Of a stretch of 64,000 nt of DNA, positions 10,360-21,595 are shown piece after piece. The position numbers were made by a program, and so were the translations under genes. Numbering within the stretch: position 1 is the stretch's first letter; every line of letters starts with the position of its first letter. The notes under the pieces are model-generated. The model did not search any database, was not told the origin of the DNA, and saw nothing but the letters and a program-made list of their open reading frames with translations. Origin of the DNA: Silurus meridionalis (lineage: Eukaryota; Chordata; Actinopteri; Siluriformes; Siluridae); contig NC_060909.1 in the NCBI RefSeq assembly GCF_014805685.1, positions 4,396,792-4,460,791 on the forward strand, written 5' to 3'.

Positions 10360-10848
10360 TACTGATTAACAAGCTGTTTATCCTCAAAGTCTAATGTCCA
10401 AAATCTTCATGACGTGTGGGACACGACTGGAGCTGGCACAACCTCTAGCTGCCTCGGGATACTTGCGGGATTGACGTCTTCTATCTTCATGCGGCGTCAA
10501 ACAGCTGGATCTCTGGATGCTTTGAGATGGGTAGAGACAGAAAAGCCGTGGAGAGAAATTGTGAAAGAAACTAATTTAAAATGTAGTTGTTTGGGATTGA
10601 AATGGAAATGCATCTTTAATTATGTCCATTTTGTTTATTTGCATTTTTCTTTTTACCGCTGTACTCATTCCCTGCCCTCATGCATAACTACTTGGGCCGA
10701 GTAAGAAGAAATTGAATAAAATATGAGCTGTTACATCTGGAGTTCTTGGACTGAATAAATCATCAGCATGCATAAGAAACAGGGTGGATACATGTCCAGT
10801 GAATTCACAACAGACCAAAATATATATAGTGTGTACATACTATGTATA

Positions 10849-12034
10849 GACTACATTTATATATTGTACATATCATGTACAATCTGATTTTGTTGTACCT
10901 TCTCTTCTTTTTTGATTTACTTGTATCCTTTTGCATGAATGGTGGATTTAATGCTGTAATACATTTTATATATAAGGAATAATTGACAGTGTTTGGACAG
11001 GCGATAATGTGGCTATTAGGCAAAGTGGAAACAACTTGTGCATCCCATCTCAAGCCTCATTTGCTAATTTCAAATGCCATTTGAGATCTAGTAGGTGTTA
11101 ATCAATCAGAATTGAGTATTAAACAACACCAAAATTATTATTATTAATAATATTTTATTAGAAATGTGCACCAATCTTAATTTCATCTGCAGTAGCTACT
11201 TTTTCCTGGTAAGGCTCATACTGAGCCTGGTGCATATCCTAACTGTGAGGTCGGAATACATCTTTGATTTAATCACAGGTCTCCAAGAACACACACCTCC
11301 TCTTCTCATTTACACCAAGGGGCAAGTTGAGTCACTACTGCACCTGCTTCTATAAGTATAGGAGACGAGAGCAAACTAACCCCTTCATGTAATCAAATTT
11401 AACAAATGAATTGGAATTGAACAGGTATGTTAGATCCAGTTTGAAAAGCTGCACAATCTTGCTGCCTGCTTCATCTATGGCTTTTAACTTTTTTTTTTCC
11501 CTGTTTTTTTTAATTAAACCATCAAGCTTTAACAATTCAATAAGCTTCAAGCAGCTTAGAAATACAGCTTAGCAAATACCCAGCTTCTGAAGTTTCAGAG
11601 AGGATTAATGGCTTATTATAAAACAGATAGTTTCTTTAAAAAAAAAAAAAAAAACTTTATTGGCTAAACATGTTCAAAGCTGGTGTAAAATCTGTGATAT
11701 ACACATCACAATAATTGAATTCTGTATCAATGCCTCAGGTTCGAAACCAATGAAACTGTTACATTAAAGCCAGTGGTGTGTCTAAGGAAATCCTCGATCT
11801 TTGGCCATTATTACATTTTGGAAGATTTGTTTTTTTGTGAGAATTATATATGTAATAAATCAAATCATTTTTGATCTATTACACTCCCATTTTATCTAAT
11901 TGGTCATGTCTTTGGTTTAATGAGGATTAATGGGATTCTAGGCACCCAGCTTCACACCAAGTAACATAGAAATGCTCTGATGACCTGCTGTAATGAATTA
12001 GTGTTCTTCCAGAAGAAGAAAAAAAAAAAGATTT
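10849..12034. other. unannotated AT-rich stretch
   Basis: No gene or confident repeat. It includes a poly-A run at about 11638-11655 and simple AT-rich tracts at about 11135-11160. Short open frames lack any family signature. Confidence 0.3.
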
Positions 12035-12112
<78 letters not shown>

Positions 12113-12113
12113 T
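12035..12113. repeat. (GATA)n microsatellite
   Basis: About 19 uninterrupted GATA/TAGA units followed by TATAG. (GATA)n arrays are common in vertebrate intergenic DNA. Confidence 0.95.
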
Positions 12114-12221
12114 AGTTTATTGTGGTTTATTTGTGGATTGAGGTGGTTAATGCTTATTTTAAATTATTTCTGTTTATTTATTTATTTATTTAATATATTT
12201 AGTCATACAATTTCCAAGTAT

Positions 12222-12312
12222 AGGAACATTGGGACACCTGACCTTTCCAGCCATACAGTATCTGACACATTTTTAAACTGTTACCACAAAGTAAGAGGCA
12301 AAGTATGAAATA
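12222..12312 (+). mobile_element. Tc1-like relic (family T), terminal fragment
   Basis: AGGAACATTGGGACACCTGA, CCAGCCATACAGTATCTG and AAACTGTTACCACAAAGTAA follow the order of the family T left end. Only the first ~90 bp are present. Confidence 0.55.
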
Positions 12313-12717
12313 TACCCCACTTAATTTTTTTAGCTACTGCTATTTCAATTACATGAACAGGAAATGAAGTGATGGGAGACTTTTCCATAAATGTGCATGC
12401 ACAAGAGGAAGAAGAAATGAGAGAATAAAACTGTTTGAGCACTTTAGGGGAGCGGTTTTAGTTAGATCAGTTGCCAAGGTGATAAGTGTTTGTATCTGTC
12501 TGTGGAGATCGGTCTGAATGCGACTAAATGTGATCCATCACATCAGACACTTCTTTTATTAGAGGTGAACATTCAATGGAGTGGCTCATAATTACACACT
12601 TTCTCGCACAGCATCATGAATGCAAACAAACATGTCCCTGTATGACGATATGACATCATTTCTTCTTGATTATTTTTTTGCTTTTTTGTCCACTAGCAGG
12701 TGCTGTTGCGTATGTAG

Positions 12718-12718
<1 letters not shown>
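12313..12718. other. unique non-coding stretch
   Basis: Moderately complex, non-repetitive sequence of balanced composition (about 12420-12620) with no open frame of interest. It is a possible conserved non-coding segment, judged only by texture. Nothing firmer can be said. Confidence 0.2.
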
Positions 12719-12797
<79 letters not shown>

Positions 12798-12860
12798 TTA
12801 TTTATATATATATATATATATAGATATATATATATATATATATATATAGATATAGATATA
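12719..12860. repeat. compound (TA)n microsatellite with TTTA and GATA interruptions
   Basis: TA units interrupted by TTTATTTATTTA at about 12792-12804 and by TAGATA motifs after 12820. Confidence 0.95.
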
Positions 12861-13477
12861 CACTGTACAGTATTTATGTTATATGTATATGTATTTTTGT
12901 CTCGTTGTAAGATTGTTGAAATGTTTGAATAAATAACTAAATTAATTAACAAATCAATAAATATATTTGCATGCATGATTTGATTTTATAGACATTTTAT
13001 TACATTATTTGTAGAATTTTCTCTATTTGCTTTAGAAGTACAAGATTTGAGACAAGACCCAAACAAGCACATTCTCAAATTCCACATCAACTCAACATGT
13101 TGATAAAAACAGCTTAAAGAAATCTCCCAAAAGAAAAAAGAAATGCCTTAATTGCTTCCCAGACACACAACTCTTCATTGCATTTGACCTGGGTACACCT
13201 GGATAGTATTTAGTTTATATACATTTTATATTTTATTTTAGTATATTATTTATTTTGTTAAGAACTCTATACCTGCAGTTCAGCTTTACAGAAATATATT
13301 CACAATGTACATTTTTTATATACTGTATAAATGCCAGAGGTGACATTGACAGTAAATCAGTGATAGTTCAGTTCATCAATAGTTCATTCAATAATTTATT
13401 CCACAGTAAGCAATTATTATGACATTAAATTCTGTTGTTTGTACCACAAAAATTCGGATGAATTGGCCGATCATTCT

Positions 13478-13480
<3 letters not shown>
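12861..13480. other. unannotated AT-rich stretch
   Basis: No recognisable repeat family, RNA gene or coding frame. Confidence 0.3.

Positions 13481-13532
<52 letters not shown>
13481..13532. repeat. (CA)n microsatellite
   Basis: About 26 CA units. Confidence 0.95.
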
Positions 13533-13537
<5 letters not shown>

Positions 13538-13555
13538 AAGTTTAAAATCAAGTGA

Positions 13556-14562
13556 GGGTCTTTTGGCTTTAAAAGTTTGTGGACACCAGACGATAAGATG
13601 TGTTTGCTCTTTCTAACATGTGGAAGATTTTCCACTAGATTGTGGTTACAAAGATTTGTGCTCATTCAGCCACAAGGGTGATTATAACGTCAGGCACTGA
13701 TGTAGTTGAGGAGACCAGAGGTGCAGTCAGCATTCACATTCATCCAAAATGTGTTCAATTTGTTTGAAGTGGTCAGAGCTTTATAGCAGACCACTCAAGA
13801 TCTTCCAAACCAAACCATGTAAGGCATATCTTTATCTTTGTGCTCAGGGGCATTGTCATGCTAAAACAAGTTTGGGTCTTCTAGTTCAAGTAGAAAAAAA
13901 AACGAATGCTCCCACATCTAAAGACAAATCCTATACAATTGTGGTGACAGTTCGGGGAAGTGTCACATACGAGGTGGTTTTAAAAGGTTTCAAAACTCGC
14001 TCTGTTTACAAGAAATTACTTTATTTATCTATGTTTACACACTGTCACCTTCAAAATAGTCCCCTTGCACAGCAATACAGCGCAGCCACTTCTGAAAGGT
14101 GTCCTGAAAGTCTTCTTTTCGAAGTGTGTCAAACACCATCTGCGATTCACTCTGGATCTCCGCAATGGTGTCAAAACAGAAATCTTTTTTGCTGGATCTT
14201 TATCTTCAGGAAGAGTGCGAAGTCCCCAGGAGGCAAATCTGCTGAGTAGGATGGGTGCAAAAGTGAGATCAAGTGGCTCGTTCGCAGACGATCATCATGC
14301 ACCAGTTGCCGAATGGTTTTGGCATTTTCAGGGGTTGAGCCTGTTAAAGGTTTTCCTGATCTCTCTTAATCTTCCAGTGATGTGCTTCCACTCTTGAAGC
14401 CCGTGTGCCACTCGAAACACCTCAAACATTTCAGGTTTGCTTTTTGTTCTAATCTGCTGTCCATGATGAAATCGCAAATGTAGTAATGCACGCTGTTAGA
14501 ATAGCACCAGTTACACCATTAGGCTGGAACATTCAGGTGTCCCAATAGGTGCTCATATCTTT
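13556..14562 (-). mobile_element. Tc1-like relic (family T), split by a mariner insertion
   Basis: The left part (13556-13969) runs AAGTTTGTGGACACCAGACG, TTTTCCACTAGATTGTGG, GTCAGGCACTGATGTAG and GGGGCATTGTCATGCTAAAA. The right part (14520-14562) is AGGCTGGAACATTCAGGTGTCCC. Family T at 62757-62958 shows the uninterrupted order ACATATGGCTGGGAAATTCAGGTG, proving the two parts were once contiguous. Transposase sense is on the minus strand and no frame survives. Confidence 0.75.
13970..14519 (-). mobile_element. mariner deletion derivative with transposase remnants
   Basis: Inserted at a TA (13968-13969 and 14520-14521). On the minus strand the start decodes as MDSRLEQKANLKC, a shifted CFEWHTGFKSG, then ERSGKPLTGSTPENAKTIRQ, the mariner N-terminal helix-turn-helix region. 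Further along, HPPYSADLPPGDFALF-like residues, FDTIAEIQSESQMVFDTLRK and EDFQDTFQKWLRCI give the C-terminus with the mariner Y-S-x-D-L catalytic block. The middle, including the first two catalytic residues, is deleted. It is a dead 550-bp copy. Confidence 0.8.
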
Positions 14563-14749
14563 TTCAGCCCAAAGCCATCTTTATGGTTTCTAGTGCTAGT
14601 AACAGAAATCACATGAATCTTTAGGCTTTCCTTTGGGTAATTCTCAACAGTGAGTTTGCAGGTGATAACTTTAACCACAAGTGGGGCATCAGGAAGGATC
14701 AGGCAGCAGAAGGGGTCAGGATCACTGTTTCCTCTGGAGTAGCATGTGT

Positions 14750-14780
<31 letters not shown>

Positions 14781-15102
14781 AATAAACAGATTGATAGCTA
14801 CGTTTATTGTCACATAATAGTTAAGGACATTGCACATTGTGTGCAAGCAGGGACACTGGGAAAGACAGCATGAACTCAGAGGGATCACTATAATTGGAAC
14901 ACAGGTACATCTGCTCGTTTGTGCAGCTAAGCATGTGGTGGAAACACACAATACATAAATCATGTAGATACCTTCGAAAACTTTATGTAGCTTTAACATC
15001 AGACATTGGACTTGGACTGTGGCATAGCTTTTAGCACCAGATCAAACCAGAGTATTTTTTTTTAGACATTCCTGTGCACTATAGTCTCTAGCATTAATGG
15101 AC
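14563..15102. other. unannotated stretch containing a (GA)n array
   Basis: A 13-unit GA array lies at 14755-14781. The rest is non-repetitive. A minus-strand open frame across 14553-14999 includes the array's translation as SLSLSL and has no recognisable domain, so it is not called a gene. Confidence 0.35.
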
Positions 15103-15628
15103 CGAGTTTCTGCAGGTTTCACCAAGTCAAATATAAGACTTTTTAAGACCTTATGAAGGCCATAAGAATAAAATTTAAGACCTAGAGTATATCACAACAT
15201 AAAACACACACAAATAAGTTTTAGTGACTGGCATTAGCCCAAAATTTTTTATGTTTTTCCAAAGTTTTTCGAGTATCACTAAACTTGCACTTCCCCATAT
15301 CTAAACAATAAAATCTGTTTTACGTCTGCGGATTGTAAAATCCAAGAGATTCGTTCCAATAACAGAAAGCTGATCGGCTGTTGCATGTTGGTCCCACTTG
15401 TAGTCGTAAAACAGCAAATTATATATAGACTAGCGAAAGAACTAAAACAACAACAAAAAAAACAGTGCTGCGGAAGCATTTTAATGATCATTAGATGTAA
15501 CGTCACATGGACATCGGAAATCTAAGATCTGTTTGAAAATACTTTATATTTTTAAAAAGAATTTTAAAAGCCTAAAATTGAGATTTTTTTTTTATATTTA
15601 AGACTACTTAAGAGTTTGCAGAAACCAT
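15103..15628. mobile_element. small inverted-repeat DNA element (hAT-like MITE)
   Basis: The left end is GAGTTTCTGCAGGTTTCACC followed by AAATATAAGACTTTTTAAGACC. The reverse complement of the right end is GGTTTCTGCAAACTCTTAAG followed by TAGTCTTAAATAT. Size (~525 bp), TTTCTGCA ends and AAGACTT-rich subterminal repeats fit a common fish non-autonomous family. There is no coding capacity. Confidence 0.55.
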
Positions 15629-15699
15629 GCAGAATGGTATAGAAAACTAAAAGCTTAAGCGTAAAAAAAACAGTTCTGCAGGTGGAAATCATGTCTAAT

Positions 15700-15905
15700 T
15701 GTTATGTCTTATTGGGTTTTAAATCATGTTTGAGTTGACAGGAGGAATACGGTAACTTCAATCACCGCTCTTTAAAACCACGTTGAGCATAAAAGCATCT
15801 CAGAATGCACATGTCAAACCTTAGGGCTGCAATAGTAGAAGACCACATTGGGTTCTACGTCTATTGGCCAAAAAAACAGGAATCTGAAACTAAAGTGGGA
15901 GCAGG
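15700..15905 (-). mobile_element. dispersed DNA-element fragment
   Basis: On the minus strand it reads TAGTTTCAGATTCCTG, CATTCTGAGATGCTTTTATG and GTTACCGTATTCCTCCTGTC. I recognise this as part of a repeat common in fish genomes, but I cannot name its superfamily. No TIR partner was found. Confidence 0.35.
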
Positions 15906-17013
15906 TATTAACATTTTTTTTAAAAGGATTTCCCTCTAATTACTTTGAATCCTTTTTTTCTTCTTGATTTTTGTAAGTTTTAACAATGCCTAATGATTTT
16001 TTTCAAAATCACAAAATCTTATAGTATAAAAATGCTGGAAAAGGATTTTCCAGTACACAAGTTTCCTTTGTCAACAATGTCGTTCTATGGCTGTTGATTT
16101 GATACTATCATTCTGTTGATTTGTAATGTTTTTTTGGGAATTATTTCACAATAGATAATTAATGAGTGATCAACAACCAGCCCTGCACCTGCTGCCTGGG
16201 TAAAGGCTCAGGAACTCCTGGAACAAATAAGCATTCAAAAAAGCTGTGTCCTTCAGACTGTAAAAAAATCATCACTTTGCCCCTCACAATGTACCTCCTT
16301 AAAACCCCCAATATTTTCTTATTAATTTAAAGTACTTGTTGAATATTTAATGTATTTCGCTTCGGCTAATAGAAATTGTATTAATGATCTTTTGTGCTTT
16401 ACCACAGTACTGATCAATGTAGATACAGCCAGCTAAATAGCAAGCTACTTTCTAATCCTATGTTTTAGAATTGCCTTAGAATTATTATTGTTTTTTTTTT
16501 GTTTTTGTTTTTTTAAACAAATGTATTTTATTTGTTTGTTTGATTAATTAGTACATTTTATTGGGGTGATTGTACATAAATTTTTTATTTTTTAATTGTC
16601 CTCTTTATATCCAGCTTGACTGAAGGGCTATTCATTAATTAATAATTTTTGTTTTTAGGATTTTTTCTCCAAATTGTTTTTTTAAAATAAGTGGCAAAAC
16701 TTACATTTATCAGTGTTTATTGTCAAAAAGATCAGATGGAATCGCAAAAATTATTGCTTTTTTAAGTGCAGGTTCATTTTATTTCTAATGATGATTGCTT
16801 TAATTACTTGGTAACAAATAATGATAATAATTATTATTTATTTTATATTTATTATTATTTTTTAAGAGCAACTTTAATATATAAATGTTACATAATCAAG
16901 CTCTCTACAGTTATTTTTTTAATTTGTTGAAGTTGATTGGAATATATTTTGCTTTGCTATAAATAACTATGACCATAAAACCATTATATAGTAGCAGGAA
17001 ATCCAGCATCATC

Positions 17014-17054
<41 letters not shown>

Positions 17055-18103
17055 ATATTTGTCTGACTATATGCAGCTGAATTAGTTTGGAGTTTATATT
17101 GCAAAAAACAATTACAACAAATGTAATTGTTAACGAGGGGACGTATCTTGCAGGCTATTAAACTGTAGCATAAACTCACTGGGTTACTTTGAGTCAATTA
17201 ATTAATGATCTATCCAAAAGGATAAGGGTTTGCTACAGCTACAGCTTTTTATTGAAGAAAAAAAAAAGCTGACTTCCAGAGAAAATGCCACTCGAGGCTT
17301 GTTTCATAGCCACTCAGGAATAATACATAATTGCCTACAAATAATGAGATAAAGCACTATTAATTAGACTGATAATAGGTTTGAAAATACATGAACCATT
17401 TTAAATGCAAAGCCTTGACTGAGATCATCATTATGTAACGTATGAGTAGGCTTTAATGCATGTTTTTTAATAATTGCAAATGACCTACATTACTGAAAAA
17501 AATCAACCCCACAGATGAAGGAACTGCATTAGCTCAGTGGCTAACAAAGAACCACAGGTCATGCAGCGCTCTGTATTAATCATATTATTTTATTATTTAT
17601 TCTTTTTTGGTTTCACATACAAGCCTATAGGATCTGAATTCAAATGACAATTGTTGCTGAATCCCACACCTTTGTCTGACAAACACACAAAAAAAAAAAA
17701 GTCAAAAGTTTAACACTGGTGAGCAACACTTTCTACCGTCTATATTACCATCTTTCTCAATCAAATATGCTAGTTCATCCAAGACTATTGAGAAAAATGA
17801 GGTAAAGGAATTGTACAGTGTTAGATTTTTTCACACATATGTACATTCAACTGACAGTAATTCTGCTTTGGACAGATATTCCCCCACAACCCCCCCATTG
17901 TGTTGAATTTTAGCTACATGTCTGGGGCTCTATGATTTCAAGTTGGGTTGAAAGTCTCAAACGTCAGGTTGCTGCCGAACTCCACTTCCCAACACCATCA
18001 AACACTAACAGCACTGTAAGTAACATAGCTGCCTTTTTATCACAGGTGTTCTAAATCATACATTCACACACAAACACATATGATTGATATATATATATAT
18101 ATA
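15906..18103. other. long AT-rich unique stretch
   Basis: Over 2 kb with no recognisable transposon or gene, apart from a (GAT)n array at 17013-17054. The segment 17190-17560 is rich in TAATTAATGA- and ATTAATTAG-type homeodomain cores and has the texture of conserved non-coding DNA. Without comparison this remains a guess. Confidence 0.25.
17013..17054. repeat. (GAT)n trinucleotide microsatellite
   Basis: About 14 ATG/GAT units. The minus-strand translation gives a poly-serine run, which is an artefact. Confidence 0.95.
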
Positions 18104-18450
18104 TTAGAGCTGCAACACGTAATCGATAAAATTGATAATAATCAATAAAGAAATTTGTCGTCAACTAATGCTGTTATTGATTAGTTGGACTGCTCACGTT
18201 TCAGTTTAGCGTGACGGCAAGATAATACAGCTGTTAGAGAAATGGCAAGGGAACAGGTCCCAAGTCATCCAAGGCATGAGAGCATTTTATAGTAAACTCA
18301 ACAAGGAAAATTGTACCTGCAAGTTATGCAAAGCGAAGCTTGTGTGGAATAGAAGTACCACAGTGATGCATGAGTCACAAAAAGAAAAACCACACCGGTG
18401 TCACGGATGAAAACGAAACATCAGCATGATGAGCAAAAACTGTATAAACC
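18104..18450 (+). mobile_element. hAT transposon 5' end with BED zinc-finger remnant
   Basis: It starts TTAGAGCTGCAACACGTAAT followed by CGATAA/TGATTA motifs, the usual subterminal repeats of fish hAT elements. Downstream, KENCTCKLCKAKLVWNRSTT then VMHESQKEKPH gives the C-x2-C ... H spacing of a BED finger. Stops at about 18285 and the loss of anything recognisable after 18420 show it is truncated. No matching right end was found. Confidence 0.7.
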
Positions 18451-19498
18451 TCATCGTGTGAAAGTAGTAGTTTAAAAAAATTCTATTGTTTGAACTGTTT
18501 GTTTGTAACTTCGAGACGGTCGCACTGGATCTGTTCTGGCGTGACTCGCGAGCATCAGGTCGCGCAATCAGCTCACTCACGACATAGTGATAGATTAAAT
18601 TAAAACAGTGCAAACAAACACTACATCTATAAGCAGCAATTTGCAGCAGTAAATGATCACATTTTTAGTCACTGTTGTGGGTTTCAGCGAATGCTTATGC
18701 ATTTGTACACCAATTTTTGAATCAGGCCTGTTAGCTTGCAATGTTTCTCCATTCTATTCTCTTTTTTATAACATTTGCCTACTACAACAATAACTTATCT
18801 GTTTTCAAACGTGATTTACTGCGGCTTTACTAGGTTCAAATGCTTGTTTTTAATGTTCCTATATGTAATTTATGCATTTACCATTTAAGTACTATACAAA
18901 ATTCAATTAATTATATATTCTAGATGCTTATATCTTCACAACTGAACAAAATGTCTGTGCATTTTTATTTACATAAATTGTCAAAATAATAATGTTTTAT
19001 ATTTTATATACTGTAAGATTAAAAAGATTAGGGTTTTATATAGTTCCTGACATAGCAAGTCTCACAGAACTGCGCCACATAGTGTATATTTGTTGTAAAT
19101 TAAGTCTTTTTAAATAGACCTCATGTTTGAATGCACATGATTGATTTAGTGATTGTAAACATGTGAGAGAGCATGTGTTTTGGAGTAAGAGTCTGTTTTT
19201 GCTATGTTTGGAGGCTGTGGTGGCTAGAATTGAAGTTATGCTGAGTTGAGATCGGGCACTCTTATGGAGAAATAGTATTGCTACATAATCATTCTTTACT
19301 TGTGTCACTAAAATTTATTATACTGTATTGACAATTGCCTGAACTAACACACATTTACTGTACTGGTCTTGGCTACACAGTCACTTTTTATTCTATCATT
19401 GTGCTGTGTTTGGACTACAGTTAGTGCTGTTTGCACATATTCACTTTTATGTAGTGTGTTAGTTAGTTTAGTGTTTTGCATTATCTTGTGTTCATTTC
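18451..19498. other. unannotated stretch
   Basis: No recognisable coding sequence or repeat. Part of it may belong to the interior of the truncated hAT element. Confidence 0.25.
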
Positions 19499-19881
19499 AG
19501 TTTTGTGCAAAATGCAAAAACAAAATAACAAATCCAAAAACACAATGGAAATTCAGACACTTACAGATCATTCTACAAGACACCTGTCATTCGAGATATA
19601 CAGGCAGTACAACATTTTCTCTTTGCTTGTCAATGTTTACTTCTGTTATTTTCTTATATTTAAAGGTGCACTGATCGAAATTACAAATAGTTTAAAGTTA
19701 ACAGAGAACTTTACACATAACAAAGTAATAAGATTTCATACTTCCTGTATATCTTTAATGACGGGTGTCTCGTTCAACGATTGGTAAGTGTTTCATTCAC
19801 AAACTATACCTACCTTTTCCAGTTTGTCTTATTTGTCGTGTTTTCTAATTTGTTCATTTGTTTTGTACTTTTTGGCCACCG
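19499..19881. mobile_element. long-TIR fold-back element, copy 1
   Basis: The left arm contains TGCAAAAACAAAATAACAAA, ACACCTGTCATTCGAGATAT and ACAGGCAGTAC. The right arm contains the inverse: ACTTCCTGTATATCTTTAAT, GACGGGTGTCTCGTTCAACG, ATTCACAAACTATACCTACC and TTTTTGGCCACCG. Arms are about 120-150 bp with ~120 bp between them. The same family forms the larger element at 41190-42550. There is no coding capacity, and the first ~20 bp of the left end are lost. Confidence 0.75.
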
Positions 19882-20060
19882 TATTTATCGTATCGCATTG
19901 TGTTAACTCAAATCGAAATCGGGATGCGCTGCATTGTAATAGGGGTGAATTGCATCACATAAGTATCTGCTTCATATGCATCTTTAATGTATCGTATCAT
20001 TGTCTATCCATCGAGATGCGAATTGCATCGGCCTCAGTTATGGTGATGCACATCCCTAAT
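19882..20060. mobile_element. terminal fragment of a hAT-like element
   Basis: The sequence is rich in CGTATCG, GATGCG and GCATCG motifs: TTATCGTATCGCATTGTG, GAATTGCATCACATAAG, CATCGAGATGCGAATTGC and GATGCACATCCCT. Reversed, it begins AGGGATGTGCATCACC, typical of fish hAT ends. No partner end was identified. Confidence 0.4.
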
Positions 20061-20226
20061 ATAATTCAGATTGATAATGTACTAAGCATACAAATCTGCA
20101 TATCACATCTTTCTTTTCTGGTTTTACATCATAGTTATGAAATTCATTTATATCCTAAACATACAGTATGTATGGGCTGTATTACAATACTGTTTACTTG
20201 GGGAGAGAAAGAATGCAAAAGAGAAA

Positions 20227-20227
<1 letters not shown>

Positions 20228-20286
<59 letters not shown>
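20228..20286. repeat. (GA)n microsatellite
   Basis: About 29 GA units. Open frames through it read as RERERE and are artefacts. Confidence 0.95.
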
Positions 20287-20289
<3 letters not shown>

Positions 20290-20339
20290 TTAGCATTCTT
20301 ACAACAGAACAGCTTTCTCTTATAGCTGCAAACTGTTAA

Positions 20340-20920
20340 AATAGATTATTTAAAAGATTTAAATGTGCTGAAGGGCTCAGAGCCATTTATTTATTGTTGC
20401 CAAATAAATCTGTTTTGCTTATACATATTTAATTTGCCCATACAGACCTTTTCTCTGTCTGTTTTTTAGGTCACCAAACCCAACATTAGTTCCTGATGGT
20501 GAACTTTGGCAGTGGTACAGTCTTAATTACTGCTTGAGTCTATTATCTGTAATCTGTTGTGCTAATAATGCGAGAGTATTAACCCAATGGCATGCAGGCA
20601 CTCAGTTCTATTAGAATTAATGGCAATACTGTTTTAATTCTCTTCAATTGCTACTCTTTTACATTCAATTATTTACTTACGTCTTACCATTAACGTTACA
20701 CTTCCGTCCATTTATCTAAAGTAAAAACAAAGCATGCTTTAAATGACATTTTGATCGACATTAATTGGCATTTGTTTAAATGCTAACTAAATATACCCAC
20801 ATCAAATAAGGTTTAATTAAACCATTCGTAAAAATAAAAGACAAGTTTATTTTACTTATATGCATTAAACTAGGTCATTTATTGGTGTGAAGATTTATTG
20901 TAAAAAAAAAATAAAAATAA
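20340..20920. other. unique sequence with conserved-non-coding texture
   Basis: Repeat-free, moderately AT-rich sequence with dense homeodomain, SOX and POU-like words (TTATTTATTGTTGCC, TCTATTAGAATTAATGG, ACATTCAATTATTTAC). There is no open frame. This is the texture of teleost conserved non-coding elements, but only an alignment could show it. Confidence 0.25.
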
Positions 20921-20924
20921 TGTA

Positions 20925-21595
20925 AATGTCCGATGATCAACTTTATTATCATTGAAAAATCCTCCCTTAGCAGGAGTAACAGTTTTACACTCTTTCATTT
21001 CTCCAAACCCTCAACTTCAACTTCTTGTAAAACTTGCCAAAAGTGTTTTTCACTAGTTGGGAGATTTCTCACTGATATTGAGACCCAGTGCATCCCAGAG
21101 CAGTTCAATAGGATTTAGGTGCAGTGACTGGACAGGCCATTCTATGATACAACTGTTTGCCCACTTACAGAACTTGGATGTACGCTTCGGCTTATTGTGA
21201 AGTTGTTTCCATTTAGCGGCACTCCAGGCAGAATTGCATTGTGTTGAAATATGGAATGGTAGCCATGTTGCTTCAGTTTTTCTTTGACTCACAAGATGTA
21301 TCCAACCTCCCCTTCTCCAAAACAACCTCAAACCATTAAGCTTCACCTCTATGTTTGACTGTGGGGGTGAGACAGTCTGATCACATCTTCTTCCATGGCC
21401 TCTCTTACATAAGTTCTTCTTTTAGAGTGAAAAATGTCAAATTTAGATTCATCTGTCCACAGAATTTTCTTCCAGTCATACACTGTCCAATTCTTGACTT
21501 TACTTTTTGTTGTATATAAACAAAAATAACATGCATTTTTTAAAATCAATAAAAGACTAGGTGTTTCCAAGATTTTCACAGGTACTGTATGTGAA
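20925..21595 (-). pseudogene. Tc1-like transposon relic with DD34E-type transposase
   Basis: On the minus strand: WTVYDWKKILWTDESKFDIF (first catalytic Asp in WTDES), a frame change, then WLPFHISTQCNSAWSAAKWK, LHNKPKRTSKFCKWA and LHLNPIELLWDALG. The second catalytic Asp, normally in QDNDPKHTSK, is replaced here (LHNKPKRTSK). The N-terminal DNA-binding half is missing, and several stops and frameshifts are present. TACTGTATGTGA at about 21584 probably marks the outer end. Confidence 0.8.

Larger units (their letters stand above)
9361..10848. repeat. duplicate of 6980-8516 (segmental duplication)
   Basis: From CAAGACTGTTGGAAGACC at 9361 to ACATACTATGTATA at 10848 the sequence repeats 6980-8516 almost base for base. 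It includes the right part of the Tc1 derivative, a (TA)n array, LINE-C and the LINE-A fragment. I see only about four substitutions in the ~1.1 kb after the TA array. One deletion of about 50 bp removes the outer end of the Tc1 TIR beside the TA array. Confidence 0.93.

Noticed and set aside
14553..14999. 148-codon minus-strand frame
   Set aside because: It includes the translation of the (GA)n array and no known motif.
19788..20339. 183-codon open frame with a RERERE segment
   Set aside because: It crosses a fold-back element, a hAT-like end and the (GA)n array; no domain, so a composite chance frame.
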